A stretch of 64,000 bases of DNA from Casuarius casuarius. Taxonomy: Eukaryota; Chordata; Aves; Casuariiformes; Casuariidae. The stretch covers positions 1,382,932-1,446,931 of the forward strand of contig PTFA01000024.1 of assembly GCA_003342895.1 (NCBI GenBank), given 5' to 3'. The notes beneath the pieces were generated by a model. That model saw only the letters and a list, made by a program, of their open reading frames with translations. It had not been told where the DNA came from and did no database searches. Each line of letters starts with the position of its first letter. Position 1 is the first letter of the stretch. Below are positions 48,675-61,000 of this stretch, piece after piece. The position numbers were made by a program, and so were the translations under genes.

Positions 48675-48850
48675 AAATGTATGATTTATAGCACATTGCA
48701 TCCATTCTCAAGCGGTCACAAATGCCATTCATTTCATTTTATTGATGGGGCAGGAGGAGGAAACCATGCACAGATAATTGAAGTAATTAACTCAGACTGC
48801 AAGGTAGAAGATCAAACAACCCAAATTCTAAAATCTTTGACTAAAGGACC
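48675..48850 (-). mobile_element. MIR/L3-like ancient retroposon remnant, reverse orientation
   Basis: The block TAGCACATTGCATCC, then CTCAAGCGGTCACAAA, then CATTTTATTGATGGGGCAGG, AGGAAACCATGCACAGATAA and a trailing AAGTAATTAACTCAGACTGC lines up with the antisense MIR/L3 pattern. That pattern runs from a 'tagcac...catctcaaagcgctttacaaa' block to 'ccattttacagatggggaaactgaggcacagagaggttaagtaacttgc'. Divergence is high. It is the second copy in this orientation, after 14.3 kb. Confidence 0.5.
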
Positions 48851-49670
48851 AGTCAGCTAGTCTAGTTCTAGTCAGCTCTAATATTTAGGGAAACATTTAC
48901 ATCTTAAAAACATTTCTGTCTTTGTGGGTGTTGTGGGTGAATAGGCTCCTTTAACTCTGGTAGGTAAAGGCAGATGGGAACTTCCTGCAGGAACATCCTG
49001 CAGTATGTGAGAGCTCCATTGAAGCTTACGGCAGAGTTTTCATACTTTCTTTTTAAATCATTTCCACTATCAGTGATGCATGAAGAAAGCTAAAACTGCT
49101 GATAAATAGAAGTTTCCTGTTGCTCAGGTTCCCTCAGTACTGAAAGTGAAAAATACACATTATTTATAGTCAAAACACCCCAGTAGCTATTGCATGTGTT
49201 TCTATCACTATAAATTAAATAAATAGATGGCTCTACATCACCCGGTTAAGCCCCACTGCAGCAAACTCCTCTCTACATATTGATCAACATATCAGCCAGT
49301 GTTCATCAATAATAAATCAAATGCATGATCTAAAATACTTGTCTTCTGAAGGTAAACTGAAGTAGGCCACCAGGAGAAAGGTATAGATTGGACGTATCGT
49401 TCTGAAACAAAATCCTCTATCAGTGGATCTTGGAAATGCACACTTAGGGAAGATAATCACACCATGTGCTGTAGGGTAATCTAGTATCCAGTTAGGCAGT
49501 TCAGAGCACCTAAATTAGGCAATGCAACTATCCCCTCACAAAAGAGGTTTTTGTTGATCACCACCTCAGCAGACTTCACCCATTGTGCTGTATGCCGTTA
49601 AGAATTTATCTCCTTTTAATTCAAATGGCTATTTTCTCAGGATTACTAGCAGGCTAGAAAAGCCTAACTT

Positions 49671-49752
49671 TATATATATGTAGACATAGACATAGACACA
49701 CACACACATACATATATATAAACTGTGTGTATGCGTATATATATATATATAG
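49671..49752. repeat. TA/CA/TG dinucleotide microsatellite
   Basis: (TA)n is followed by TAGACA repeats (GACATAGACATAGACA), then (CA)n, (TA)n, a short (TG)n and a last (TA)n run. It is the second compound microsatellite of the window and has no gene nearby. Confidence 0.9.
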
Positions 49753-49921
49753 TTTCATATCAGATGCAAAGTTTTGTTGGGTTTTGAATGTTTATCCTCT
49801 TTAGATAAGATCTACATAAATAAGAAAAATCAGCGCAATCTATTTTGAAAATGTTGAAGCAGAAACTCTGAGCTTTCCAAGCATTTCTTTTCGTTCTTGC
49901 TTCCTCTAAAGAAAAGTTAGG

Positions 49922-50004
49922 CAATAAAGAAAGAAAAAGCAAAAAAACCCAAAAAAGCAAACAAACAAAACCCCAAAAGCAAAACCCCAAACCAAAAAAA
50001 AGAT
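49922..50004. repeat. A/C-rich low-complexity stretch
   Basis: The plus strand is almost purely A with single G or C bases, then AAACCC, CAAACAAACAAAACCCC and AAAACCCC blocks. The complementary strand is T-rich with GGGG words. It may be the remains of a poly(A)-type tail or simply expanded low-complexity sequence; no element body is recognised next to it. Confidence 0.8.
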
Positions 50005-50059
50005 GAAATAAGACAATGTTGCCAAATCCAAGCTTTCCACAGAAAAGCTCTGACTTCAA

Positions 50060-51110
50060 CTTCAGCCAGCTATGTTTGTTTCCCAGACTTAGGTTGATTT
50101 GTGCTGCAAATTGTTCTGGGAGCTGCTCAGATCACCAAATGAAGGGGATCAGGTGGATTAGGCAGAACGGCTCCCAGAAGCAGATGGAAACATGTAGGGT
50201 ATTGCTAACACCCTCTACGAGGCCAGGTAGCCCCCCCATATTCTCTCCTAATGGCTTATCAAAGGTAGCTGCCAGGGCAGCAAGCCTAACTTGAAGGCAA
50301 CACAAAAAAATCAGGATCAAGTCTGTTCCCTGAGGTACTGCGTTGGAATACGACATCTGGAAAGTTCATTATGTGGGAACCAGAATGCTGGTGGACTCTG
50401 GAAATACTCATGAACAGCCAAGCTCTTTGGCAAAGGGGGTGCAGTCAGGCCATGACAGTGCAGTCCGAACTTGCAACTGAATCTCAGGTTGCTCCTCTTT
50501 GCCAGTCTTCTTGTACCTCGAAGAGCTTCTTGCCAGATTCTTTGCCAGCTGATTCTCATCCAGACCTCTGCCTTGGCCAGGTTCAGGAAAAGTAAGGAAA
50601 TTACACCATCTGGATCTGATGAAAAAAGACACAGAGCAGAATGTCACCAGCATACTGATGGCACAGCAGCTAAACTACAGCTGCCACGCAAACGCTCAGC
50701 AGGAGCTGTGACAGAGCGAGTCTGGTGGGACGCACCTCCAAGTTTACTGACAAGGGAAAGACTGAGCTAATGATCGAATCTTGCCAGATCCTGTCAGTAA
50801 AGGCACTGAAACTCTGATCAGCTTCATCCAAAGTTGTTGGCAGAGGAAGTAAAGTCAGCATTGCCATTTCTGCTTAATCCGTCGTTTGTAGCAAGGAGTC
50901 TTCCTCAAAGAGCACGGGCACCTCTCTGTCTCAGACATGATCCCAGGAGGACAGAAGAATCAGATGAACCCAGAGCAGTGCTGCTGTGACCTTCTAGCCT
51001 CTCTCGAGCAGGAAGCCTGGAATCGGAGCGGTAATTAATTAGAGCAAAATCAAGACATATTAAACAAAGGTGTAAATAGTGCTTGTTTAACCATACCTCT
51101 GTAAACATTT
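50060..51110. other. Unidentified coding-like stretch
   Basis: This interval is GC-richer than its flanks and has long open frames on both strands (for example 99 codons at 50471-50770, plus, and 81 at 50408-50653, minus). The plus strand near 50.70-50.82 kb encodes a run with VGRTSKFTDKGKTELMIESC, which vaguely recalls the basic start of some LTR-retrotransposon gag proteins. The resemblance is weak and not claimed as homology. An A-rich stretch lies just upstream (49.92-50.00 kb). No intact gene is present. Confidence 0.25.
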
Positions 51111-54100
51111 ACCTTTCTCATCCACAGCTGACCAAGGCATTCCCAGTTATTTCTTTCCTCTTACAAAGAAAATGCGTTCACCTTGCAGCCTCTGATTCCC
51201 CTCACATCTCTAGCGCTGTAGGTTTAATCTAGCTAAAGCACATCCTGGTATCAGTGTGGCCACAGAAACACACAGCTTGGCAGAAGCTGGACACCAGATG
51301 ATTTACCCACCTTTCCAAGTGTTAAGTATGCTGCTGCAGCAGAGCCACACAGCTTATGAGCCTGCCAGATGAAGGCTGAGCTGGGCAGCTCTACACAGGG
51401 CTACTGCAAGAAAGGCAAGCACTGGGCCCTCATTTGTGAAGCTGCAGAATGTTTTGACCTTTTAATTTCATTTCGTTGTTACAGCTGAAGTATAAAAGGC
51501 ATCCTGTGCTGAGGAGTCCCTAGTGGAGTGAATATTTAAATATGCAGACTCCTACATTCTTCCATTTGGATGTACTGGATGGCTTTCTCCATGCTAAAGA
51601 CAGGCTGTCCTTGAAAATTAGGGTGATTCATCTCAATTCAGTCTATGCTAAGACACTTTAAAACCACTCATTTACCCTGCATCATGCAGACACTTAGCAT
51701 AGGCACACTATTATTCTTTCTAACATACAGTGCTCCTTGATTCTTATAGGCCTCCTGGCTTCACTCCTGGAGGTTTTATGTTTTCTATTATTAGATGAAT
51801 AACATATTGTTTGGCTCGTTTTTCTTTTAAATCCTGAACCTTCAATTGGAGCAATATACTTTAAATCAAAAAAGGGATTTACATGGACTTCCTTATACTG
51901 TGACACAGAAAGCCAGTCTTGGATGTAGCAAACAGTCCCTCCAGAAAGATGTGGAGCCTGATGGGTAACTTTTATGCATCTTAGCCCCCATTTATTGTAG
52001 AAGCCTTCCAAACTTGGAAGATTTTGAGTTGCCAAATGCTCCTTCTGCCCCTTCAAATTAACTGAGAATTTTACAAGGATGAAAAAGCACATAAATACTG
52101 TGTTAAAAACCTCAGCTCATTTATGAGGCTGGATACTGTGATCCCTCTCAGACATACCTTGTCACAGCTCAGATCTGTCCTGCATGGAGGGCCATGGAGT
52201 ATGAGGAAGTCCATGCACGTCCTGCATGTGCCTAAGATGGTGGCCGAGCTCTTCGTGCAGCAGCCCATATAAGAGGGTCACCCTCAGGACACGGCTGGCC
52301 TGGCATGCTGAGACCCCACACCAGCACCAGCAACGCCATGGAGGAGGAAGCATGCAAGGGCCACAGGGACAGCTGACACTGGGCCCTAGGGTAGGATTCA
52401 GACTTCACAGCTGTCACAAGAAAAACGTTGCCTTGATTCATCAGAGTTGACTTCCCTTTCTCTCTGGAGCTGCCTCCCAAGATCTGCGTTCCTGAAATAT
52501 CAAGGTTAAGTATATTTTTTAACAAATTGGGCAATTACGCTGACTACAGGAAATGCAGATGCTGCCAGCCAGCTTGAACATTTTGCGAACAAAGAATGAA
52601 GCTCCCAGATGCATTATTTATAACCTCAAGGCTGTAATGAAAGGCTGTTCAGTCTGAGGAGTGGAAGACACGGAGAAATCCAGTAATAGACCTGGACAGA
52701 TGAGTTCAGGTGCAGATTTATGAGCAGCAGGGGAGGGGAAAGGAGAGGGAATGGTGGCTAAGGAAGCTTTATTAGACAGTCCCTGTCTCTCAGTCCCTGG
52801 CATTGCTCTGGGTTGTGCCATCTCTTGTCTGAAAAGATGGAGAAGGAGGAGTAAAGAAGTCAAGAACAGGAGACAGTTCCAGAGTTTGCTTCTTCCAAAG
52901 GCCTGGGAAAGTTTTTCACTTTCCAGGCAAAAGGTATTCATGGCCAGTGAACACCACTCATTCTGGAACCAACATTTTTCCCTTCCTGAAATTTACCCCA
53001 TGGATATATTTTATACAGAGCAGTCCTAACCTAGGACTGGTATGTGGCATTTGTTTGGCTAGATGGCATGTTTTGCTAGATTGTAAAAGCTAAACTCTGA
53101 TTTTCCTCTTATAAGAAAGGTTTTCTCCTCCCCCTGGCCATCCCCACTGCCCATCCCTGCACCTGAAGTGGACTGCATTCCTCTTTCCTCACTAACCAGT
53201 CCAGATGTGCTACACGCCCCAGGGGAAATGTAGCTGCGGCCTCAGCTCTTTCCAGTCTGCACTGGAAATCTCAGCTTCCCCATCTCGATCTCCAGTTGCA
53301 TCCTAAAATCACATTTGCCTTTGACATGGTTGTATTACACTGGCACTTCACAGACCTCCTGTGACTTATCTCCAACCATCCCTCTGCTTCCAACTCATTT
53401 ATTTCCAACTCACAAACTCCCAGTTTGCAGTGGAAGGTTTTGTTACTGGTTTCTTGTGCTGTTGAATTTCATCTCATTTCTGGGACTCCAATCCTTAAAG
53501 TCATGCAATTCTATCTGGATGACATTCAAAAGGATTCAGTGAAAAACCAGGGTCAAAACTCAAGACTCTTTGAAGAACTGTCCATAGGCTCCAGGGAGTT
53601 CTGGATCAGCCTACTTGGATGCTTACTTTCAGGGGCCCTTACTCTCAGTCCCCGAAGTGGGCAATGGCCCAGTGGAAGGACACCGTGCATTCAGCTTCAT
53701 CAGATGGATTAAAAACATAAACAGACATCTGACATTCCTTGTGTCACAGTGCAGGAAAACCTGCAGGCTGAGATGTGTGATGGTTGAGAGAGGAGAGGAA
53801 ATGCTTTAATAAGCTCTCAGCACTATCGCAGTAGTGTCTCTTTTACTTCCTTCCCCAAAATGATTTGGATCCAAACCAATTTTCTATTAGGTACAGTATC
53901 CCTTATTCCTTCTACTTTCATATCACTGACATATGTTGACACCCACTACTTCTACCATTTCTGAGCAGTGCCTACCCTTTAATATTTGTGTCCTAGTCAC
54001 CTAAGCTGCTCCTCCATGCCTCTGTGCTCCCTGTAATAGCTGGTTTCACATCCTGCACAAGTAGGTCAGGTTCCTCTATTTTGTTGCCTAGGTGCCTGGT

Positions 54101-54990
54101 GTTTGTATGTGCAAACATTTCCATTGTTTCTTTGCGATCACAGCTGAGCTTGGGTAACAAAAAATTCAGTTGACATGGAAAATTGTTAATTTAGTTCACA
54201 AGTGTGATATGTGATTGATGAGGCTAGATAATCTTGCTAGGATAAAGGTGCTTATTTGTCTTGTTACCATTGTAGAGATAACTGATTTCCTACACTTACA
54301 GTCTGCAACTGGCAGTCACATTTCTGGAATTCACAGATGTAGAGAAATATAATGTATTAATTGATACGGCTCAGCTGCGGGAGGGAGGGCTGACAGGCAC
54401 ATAATCTTTTACCCAATCGCTGTAATTTCAGGCTTCTGGGCCACAAACACAGTGGCTCAAGGAGTTGTATTTAAAGTATATGGTATATACTGGTATAGAG
54501 ACGACTCAAGTGTGGTTATGTGTGTGTGTTTGGGGAGAGGGGTTTGGTGCTATTATCACTGCTCTGTTACAACTGCCTAAAAATCTATTAAAGATCGAAG
54601 TCTTCCAATTTACAGTTAGTTCAACAGAAGTGGCAGCCTAAACAGATCCATTCTGATCTTTCTTATTCCCTTCTCATCAAAAAGGATAGCAATGAGAGAG
54701 CATTTCTCTCTTTCATATGCTACCATTGGTAAAAGCCCCAAATCATCTGACTATTGTTCTATTTGTGCTCTTTTGTAAAGCATGGCTCTAAGCAGTGCCC
54801 ATTTTCCTTCACGTACCAGTCAATATCCTTCATTTTCATCATGAAAGAACAGCTGTGGTGACCAGGAAGTAATCTGACTTGCTCACATATTCATACTGGG
54901 CACTAGTCCATACTGTAAGACAGGAACTAGTCAGCTGTGGCTGGTCTCCTTCCCCTGCCCCACAAGCATCAGCAGTTCAAAGTGTGCCCC
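51110..54990. other. Non-coding unique DNA
   Basis: No repeat family or RNA gene is recognised. The longest frames are 132 codons at 51694-52092 and 107 codons at 52618-52941, both minus and both without domains. Confidence 0.65.
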
Positions 54991-55078
54991 AGAGTGAGGC
55001 AGGTCACAGCAGGAGGCTGCACTAGGTGACTTCCTGAGGGCCCTTCCAACCAGAATGACTCTGTGATTCTGTTCTGGG
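54990..55078 (+). mobile_element. CR1 LINE 3' end, severely 5'-truncated
   Basis: The block carries the CR1 tail landmarks in order: GGAGGCTGCACTAGGTGACT, then CCTGAGGGCCCTTCCAACC, then a degenerate end (ACTCTGTGATTCTGTTCTG) in place of the ATTCTATG octamer repeats that end intact CR1 copies. CR1 is the dominant retrotransposon of birds and other sauropsids, and nearly all copies are 5'-truncated like this one. Only the last 90 or so bases are recognisable, so no coding sequence remains. The start is approximate. The copy is diverged from the consensus at many positions, so it is old and immobile. Confidence 0.85.
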
Positions 55079-58000
55079 TTAAAACATAACAGACCAGATT
55101 TGTCCTCCTCTCAGATTTTGAAGTAGAGTGTCTACAGATGAACCCTGTTTTTTATTTAAAAGAACGCGGAATTATAAGCCCTTTGCTAACTCATTTTAAG
55201 TCTGTCACTCGCTGGTAACACTCTAAACAAGACAGCCATTACTTTGGAAGAGTGAAGGCCTCTGTGGATCTCATTAGTCAGTGAAAGGGGTTGCACTGTT
55301 TTCATTGTAAGTCAAAGCCTAAAATTTCAGCCCAGTGTGTTCTGAGCGCTCTCCCTAAGTTCGAGCTATGTATTTCCATGTGGGCAGATGCAGAATCAAA
55401 GGGAACACAAGTAGCAGTTGTATGGAGGGTATGATGCACTGTTGCTTGTGTAAGGATCTGGAGCTCAGGGAACTATATTTTTTGGTTGTTTGTAGAAGGC
55501 AAGATTATTTAAAATTGCTCCTCTAATGCAATCAGCCCAATCACCTTTGTCATCAAAAATGATAATGAGAGCTCATTGCAAAGGTTTGGGTTTGCATGCA
55601 TACATGACTTAAATTCAATCTCAGTGAAAAGCTATCATCTTGCTACTTTACATGTGAACTTAAAGCATTAACAAGCTTACCTCATACCCATGAAGAGCAG
55701 TTTTAATACGCTTTTTCTAGCTGTCCTTCTATCAAAGGACAATCCTCCACCAGAATTCAAAGCTGACTGGTGAGATTCCCTGAACCACCCCTGGGATGGC
55801 CCTGGCACAGAAGCAGCGATGCTCTCCACAGCCGAGATGCATGGGCGACGGGGTCGAGCATGAGCCCTCATCAGCCTGGCTTTGAGAACTATGGAAGTGT
55901 CTCTCCAATTTCATTTGAAAAGCTAAACGCTGTTCCTCAACGCTAATATTAAACTCATGCAAACTCTTATGCAAACGGTACTCTCAGAAGAGTTATGTAC
56001 ATAACCAACGGCTCAGGGCGAGTGCACAGACAAGCTAGCCTAGTCTCAGCATGTGCCTGGGGCACTAAAGTGGGGCGGCCCCACTCCCTCGTTGGCATAT
56101 GCTAACACCCTGGGAAGCAAGGCACACCACTCCTAGTGCTACTGTTAGAAAAGGAAGTAAACTACTGTCCTTGAGAGTGTTGGTAAAAACCTGGAAGTGT
56201 GAACCGTGTAGACTCGTACCAGAAGACAGCTCTGCTTTTATAAAAGCTCTTGTGATCCATAGAGTTAAGGCATCATTTTTCAATGGTTAACATTGGTAAT
56301 ATTGTGGCAGAGAAAAGTGGCTTCAGTAAAAACGACTGAAAAAAGCTTGAAGCATTGGTATAAATAGCAGCAATGTAACTGAATGAAAAATAAAGCAACA
56401 TGGGATTTTTGGTTATTTTATTCTACTCCCTAAAGAGAACCGGTATGAATATAGTGCTTTTCTGTACTAAGACACAGATACAACATTTATTAGGAGTAAT
56501 AATTGTTTCCTCTTGCCATATACAAAAGTCCCAACATAACTGAGGCTCTGAGGACTAGAATGCTATTTTTAATCTGTGTTTCAGTAGATGAATCAGTGTA
56601 AACTACATGGTAGTGATGGAAATATATTACTTTAACCAGAAGTTTTAGCTTTATTTGGTTCAGTTTTAGAAATACCTTTTCATGTGTTTTTCAAAGTGTG
56701 GCACAAGCCTGTTAAAATTGTTTTCCACAGACTACACAAGCTGTCCTTTTTGCACAAAAAAGTGGGCAAAAGCAACATAAATTGGCACTATATCCATGGC
56801 TACAAGAGCAAAAAATTGAGTAATTTGTTGAAGATTGGCTCAGGAAGTGACAGGCAGATTAGAGAAGCAGATAAGAGGCATTTTCTAGATGGCAGCAGAA
56901 TAAACTTTAAATCAAGACCTAGCTAACCAGGACACAGAGTCCAGGATCAAAAAGGAGCAGAAAAGGACACTGTTGGTCTGGCACGTTTGTATTATATTTT
57001 AGTCAGGCCAACCTGAGTTGAAGGTCAAAATACAACTGACTGAGGAGAGGGATACCTGGGAATATGAGAACAATACAAAACCAGATATGGACGATGAAGA
57101 ATGCCAGCATTCAGAGACAAAAGAAGTCAGAAATATCCTTTAACAAGTGTCATATAGTCCAGATGTAACCCACACGTCAGTCAGTATGCCAGTGCCTCCA
57201 ACAAGTCCCCAGACGTCTCAGTCACAGACCTCATGCATACCCGAGGACAGTCAAGACAGAAAGGCATGCGCAGGCCCCCATGCAAAGAAGGTACTGACTC
57301 TCACATACAGAAAAGATTCTTCTGTGGGTAAAATCCTCCTTTTAGATTTGGTAGACTGCATTTCAGCTGCTTCTACAAGTTCCTGAGGCCTCAGTTAGGC
57401 AAGTATGTAAATATTGTGCTTTGAAATCACCACTTCTTTGTTTGCATTATGCACATATCTGAGTGCTGTTTTGGACCAGTCCTTAATTTCTTGGAAACTT
57501 GGTTTCCCTGAAATAATACAGCTTCCTTTTCTCTCCCATTTTGCATGGTTTTCCTTCTAATGAGGAGCTTGAGGGCACAAGATTTCAGGTACAGCTACAT
57601 GTAGTGAAGAGACAACCTTCTCCCCCAAGCTGTTTAATCACAGGTTGTAGGTTTCCCTCTGATAGTGATGCCCAGAAGAAAATACCACTTTGTTTGGCAA
57701 GTAGCAAAAATTAGAACAAGGATGGAAAGCTCTAGGGAAAAAAAAAATCACTTTTTTGAATATCATTATAGGACAACTGGAACTCCTAGGAATTCTGGAG
57801 TGGATTTTTTTCTCTTTGTGGGAATGAACAAAACATGCAAAGGTATTTTTAAAACTGAACCAAATAAACATGCAAAATCTTGGGTAAAGAATCCTTGAAA
57901 TTGTTTGACTCTCTGGAAACTTTTGCACTAGTAGAAATATACTGTAAGAGGAAAACTAAAACACAGAAGAAGAGGGCAAAGAGAAAACTTTGAGCAAGAG

Positions 58001-61000
58001 CTTCTGAACACCTCCAGAAAGCTTAAGGACATAAAGTCACTGAGAGGCAGGTTCCTCCTACCCAGCTCCCTCTGTACACAAGCCACTGTCCACAGAGCTA
58101 ACCTATTTTGCCCACACAGTTGGCTATGGCAGTTAAAATGAGCTTTTCTTTCGTATGGGTTGAAAACCTACTTTCTTTGTAGAGTAGTTATCTTCATGTC
58201 AACCATCTTCCAGTGCCTTCCAGAAACCCCCTGCCACATGCCCAGAGAAGCAGACAAATATGGTGCATCGAGAGGGTACTGGTGAGTGGTTCTCCCCTCC
58301 TGCACCAACGGCAGTGGGACACCCTCGCAGGAGGCAAAGGGACACTCTTGGGCATGGTGCTACCCTGAGAGTTGGCCTGCAGCAGAGCCTGCCCTGCGGA
58401 GAGGGTGTATCACAAATGTTGGGGTAACCACAGTGCCCAGGGCTCGGTTTCTTTCAAAGTTAGCTTTCCCACCTCCAACCCCCTTTTTTTTCATTTCTCA
58501 GAGGAAAAATAGTGACTCCTGTCCCTCACTGATGAATACATTATACTGGAATACAATATTCTGTTTTCTTGCTTCTTCTCATCACACTGCCATTCCCAGG
58601 GTGGGAACTAAATTAGAGGCCCTATTTCCCACAGACAAAGCAGCTTTTAAAACAATTTAGAAGGAGATCAAAATTAAAAGAGACAATTAAGAAAGAACTA
58701 GTCTGTTTTTCTTTAAAGGCTGTGATAATATCATTGCAGAGAGATCTGGATACAGCTCTGGGAATCTTTTTATCAGAAATACTTTCTAGGACATTAGAAA
58801 GGAACCGCCCAAAATGTCAAGTGTTCTTTTTTTTTTTCAAAGGGCTCCACTTATGATGAAAATGCTTTGAAAGAAAATCTGCAGTTCCTCCACTCAGCTT
58901 TTCATTTCTAGTCAGCTTTATCCCCATACAACACAATTATTTCTTACTCTTCATATCCTGGCAATTTTGCTTAATGGATGTTGTCTCTAAAGTGAAACAC
59001 ACTCAGATGAAGCCACCTCCAGACAGCACGATCACATCCTCAGTGATCTCAACCCTGACATGGATGTTCAGGCTTAAATAGTCACTGCAGCATTTATTTC
59101 ATCCGTCCTTTAGCCATTTGCAGTCTTTAGCTCAATGGACTGCCTACTTTCCAGTATATGCAGCTGTAAATGTCTGAGTACATCTGAGCTGATAGTTTGT
59201 GCTCTCTTGAAACTTAATATTTCATTCTGTGGCAGCCCCAAACCAACCCAGGCATGCAAGATGCCTCAGTAATATTCACAGCAGCAAAAGATCATCAGGA
59301 AATTCTTGCTGCTTTTTCTCTTTCATCACTGAACCTCAGCATCCAAAACCAGCTGTGTTCATTTTTTGAAATGCTATTTCTATTCCATTGCTGGCTACTG
59401 CTTTCGAGGACTGTTTATCGAGTCGCACATCCATCCTTGTTGAGCTGTTCTGTGTGTTCCTCACACAGCTGCTGTCAAACTTTCTTTTGGTCTGCCTGAG
59501 ACAGCCCTCTTTGGCAAGCACACCACTGCAAACGGCATCACCATTTCATTACGTTTGAGCCAAGCCTTGAGGGAGCAGACAGGAGCCCGCACGGTTAGAT
59601 CAATGGGCAGATCAAATATGCAGCAACAGATACCTTGCTAAAGTATTGTAAACGTACTCACGGAAAGTCCTCATTGGCAAAATACGTCCTTCTGATCCAA
59701 GCCTGTCCCTTAGGTTCAAGTTCAAGCAGGGTAGAGGCTCTTGCGCAGTGCTGCTGTCCCCCTCATCCGTTGGTTCACTCATCGGCCACGTGCTGCACAG
59801 ATATCCCCAACTGGGTCTTCTGGGATGGGTGCTGGCACTGCACGCTGCGCTTGCATGGGGCCTCTGGGAGCTCCCACAATAGAAATGGTCACCTAGCCCT
59901 AAATCCATACACTAGGGAAAGGTGACAGATATTTAATTCCCCCTTTCTCCAAAGAGGCTGTTGTAAATGCATAACTTGTGACAGCCTACCAGAAAATAGC
60001 CCATGTATATCAGGATCGCAGGCTACCTGCATGATCACACCAAACTGCTATCACTCTCCACCTCCTATCCCCTCCTTTTTTAATTCTAACTCAACTGTCC
60101 ACTGAATATCCCAGTACTTCCTGCTGGAAATGGTGATGCTCCTTCTGTGGACTGATTTTCCCCTTCCCCTTTGTGCTCTCCAATCCCCCTCTGAAGAATG
60201 CTGTATTATCCAAACGGCTGGATTGTGAGAGAGGGGTTGGAAACATTTTACTGCACCCATACTCACATGCTGGCTTGCCATGTGCATGCTCTGCCTCTTG
60301 CCTTAGGAGAGCTTGATTAAACCAGTAGCATTTCCCTGCACACAGGGGAGGAATAGTGAATACTCCCACAGTCACACATTTAAGAATGGGCAACATCACT
60401 GAAAGAAAGGAGGCAGAAATATGAATCACTTCCATTTCCTCCTCTCACACATTCCTGAAGAGAAAAACCACGAAAGAGTATAGTCCCAGGCAGCAGTACT
60501 TTTACACATGCACTGGAATAGGCTGGCAGCTGCCTTACATGCTAGCAGCTGCATTTCAGTGGGTTCACATGAATTCAGTGATTTATGGGGAACTCCAAGG
60601 AAAAAGCAAAAATACAAAATGAGCCACCAGTCACCCCTTTAATGAGTGACCAATCACACACTTTTCCTTTTTTAAGATTATTAGTAATAAAACATTTAGA
60701 AAGGTATTTAATCAGGTGGCTTCAACTAAAAGATCACAGGAGATAAAGGAACAACTTCTAAATGAAAAGCCTGTGTCACCATTCAGTGATGGCTTTCAGA
60801 AAGTAGGGGAAACTCTTTTGAGGCTGACTCTTCTCTGCAAGTTGCTATTTGTAGCCTGCTCTACACGTGGTCTTGCAAGCCTGCTATTAAGTGTTGTGAA
60901 AGACAGGCAGTGCTAGGCAACGAAGAAGACAACACACAGGGAGCCAGCCCCCAGGTTGGAACAGACTTCAAGTTGCAAACTCAACCTTTCCAACTTTCGA

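Noticed and set aside
59700..59720. tRNA-like B-box word (GGTTCAAGTTCAAG)
   Set aside because: No A box, acceptor stem or cloverleaf can be drawn around it.
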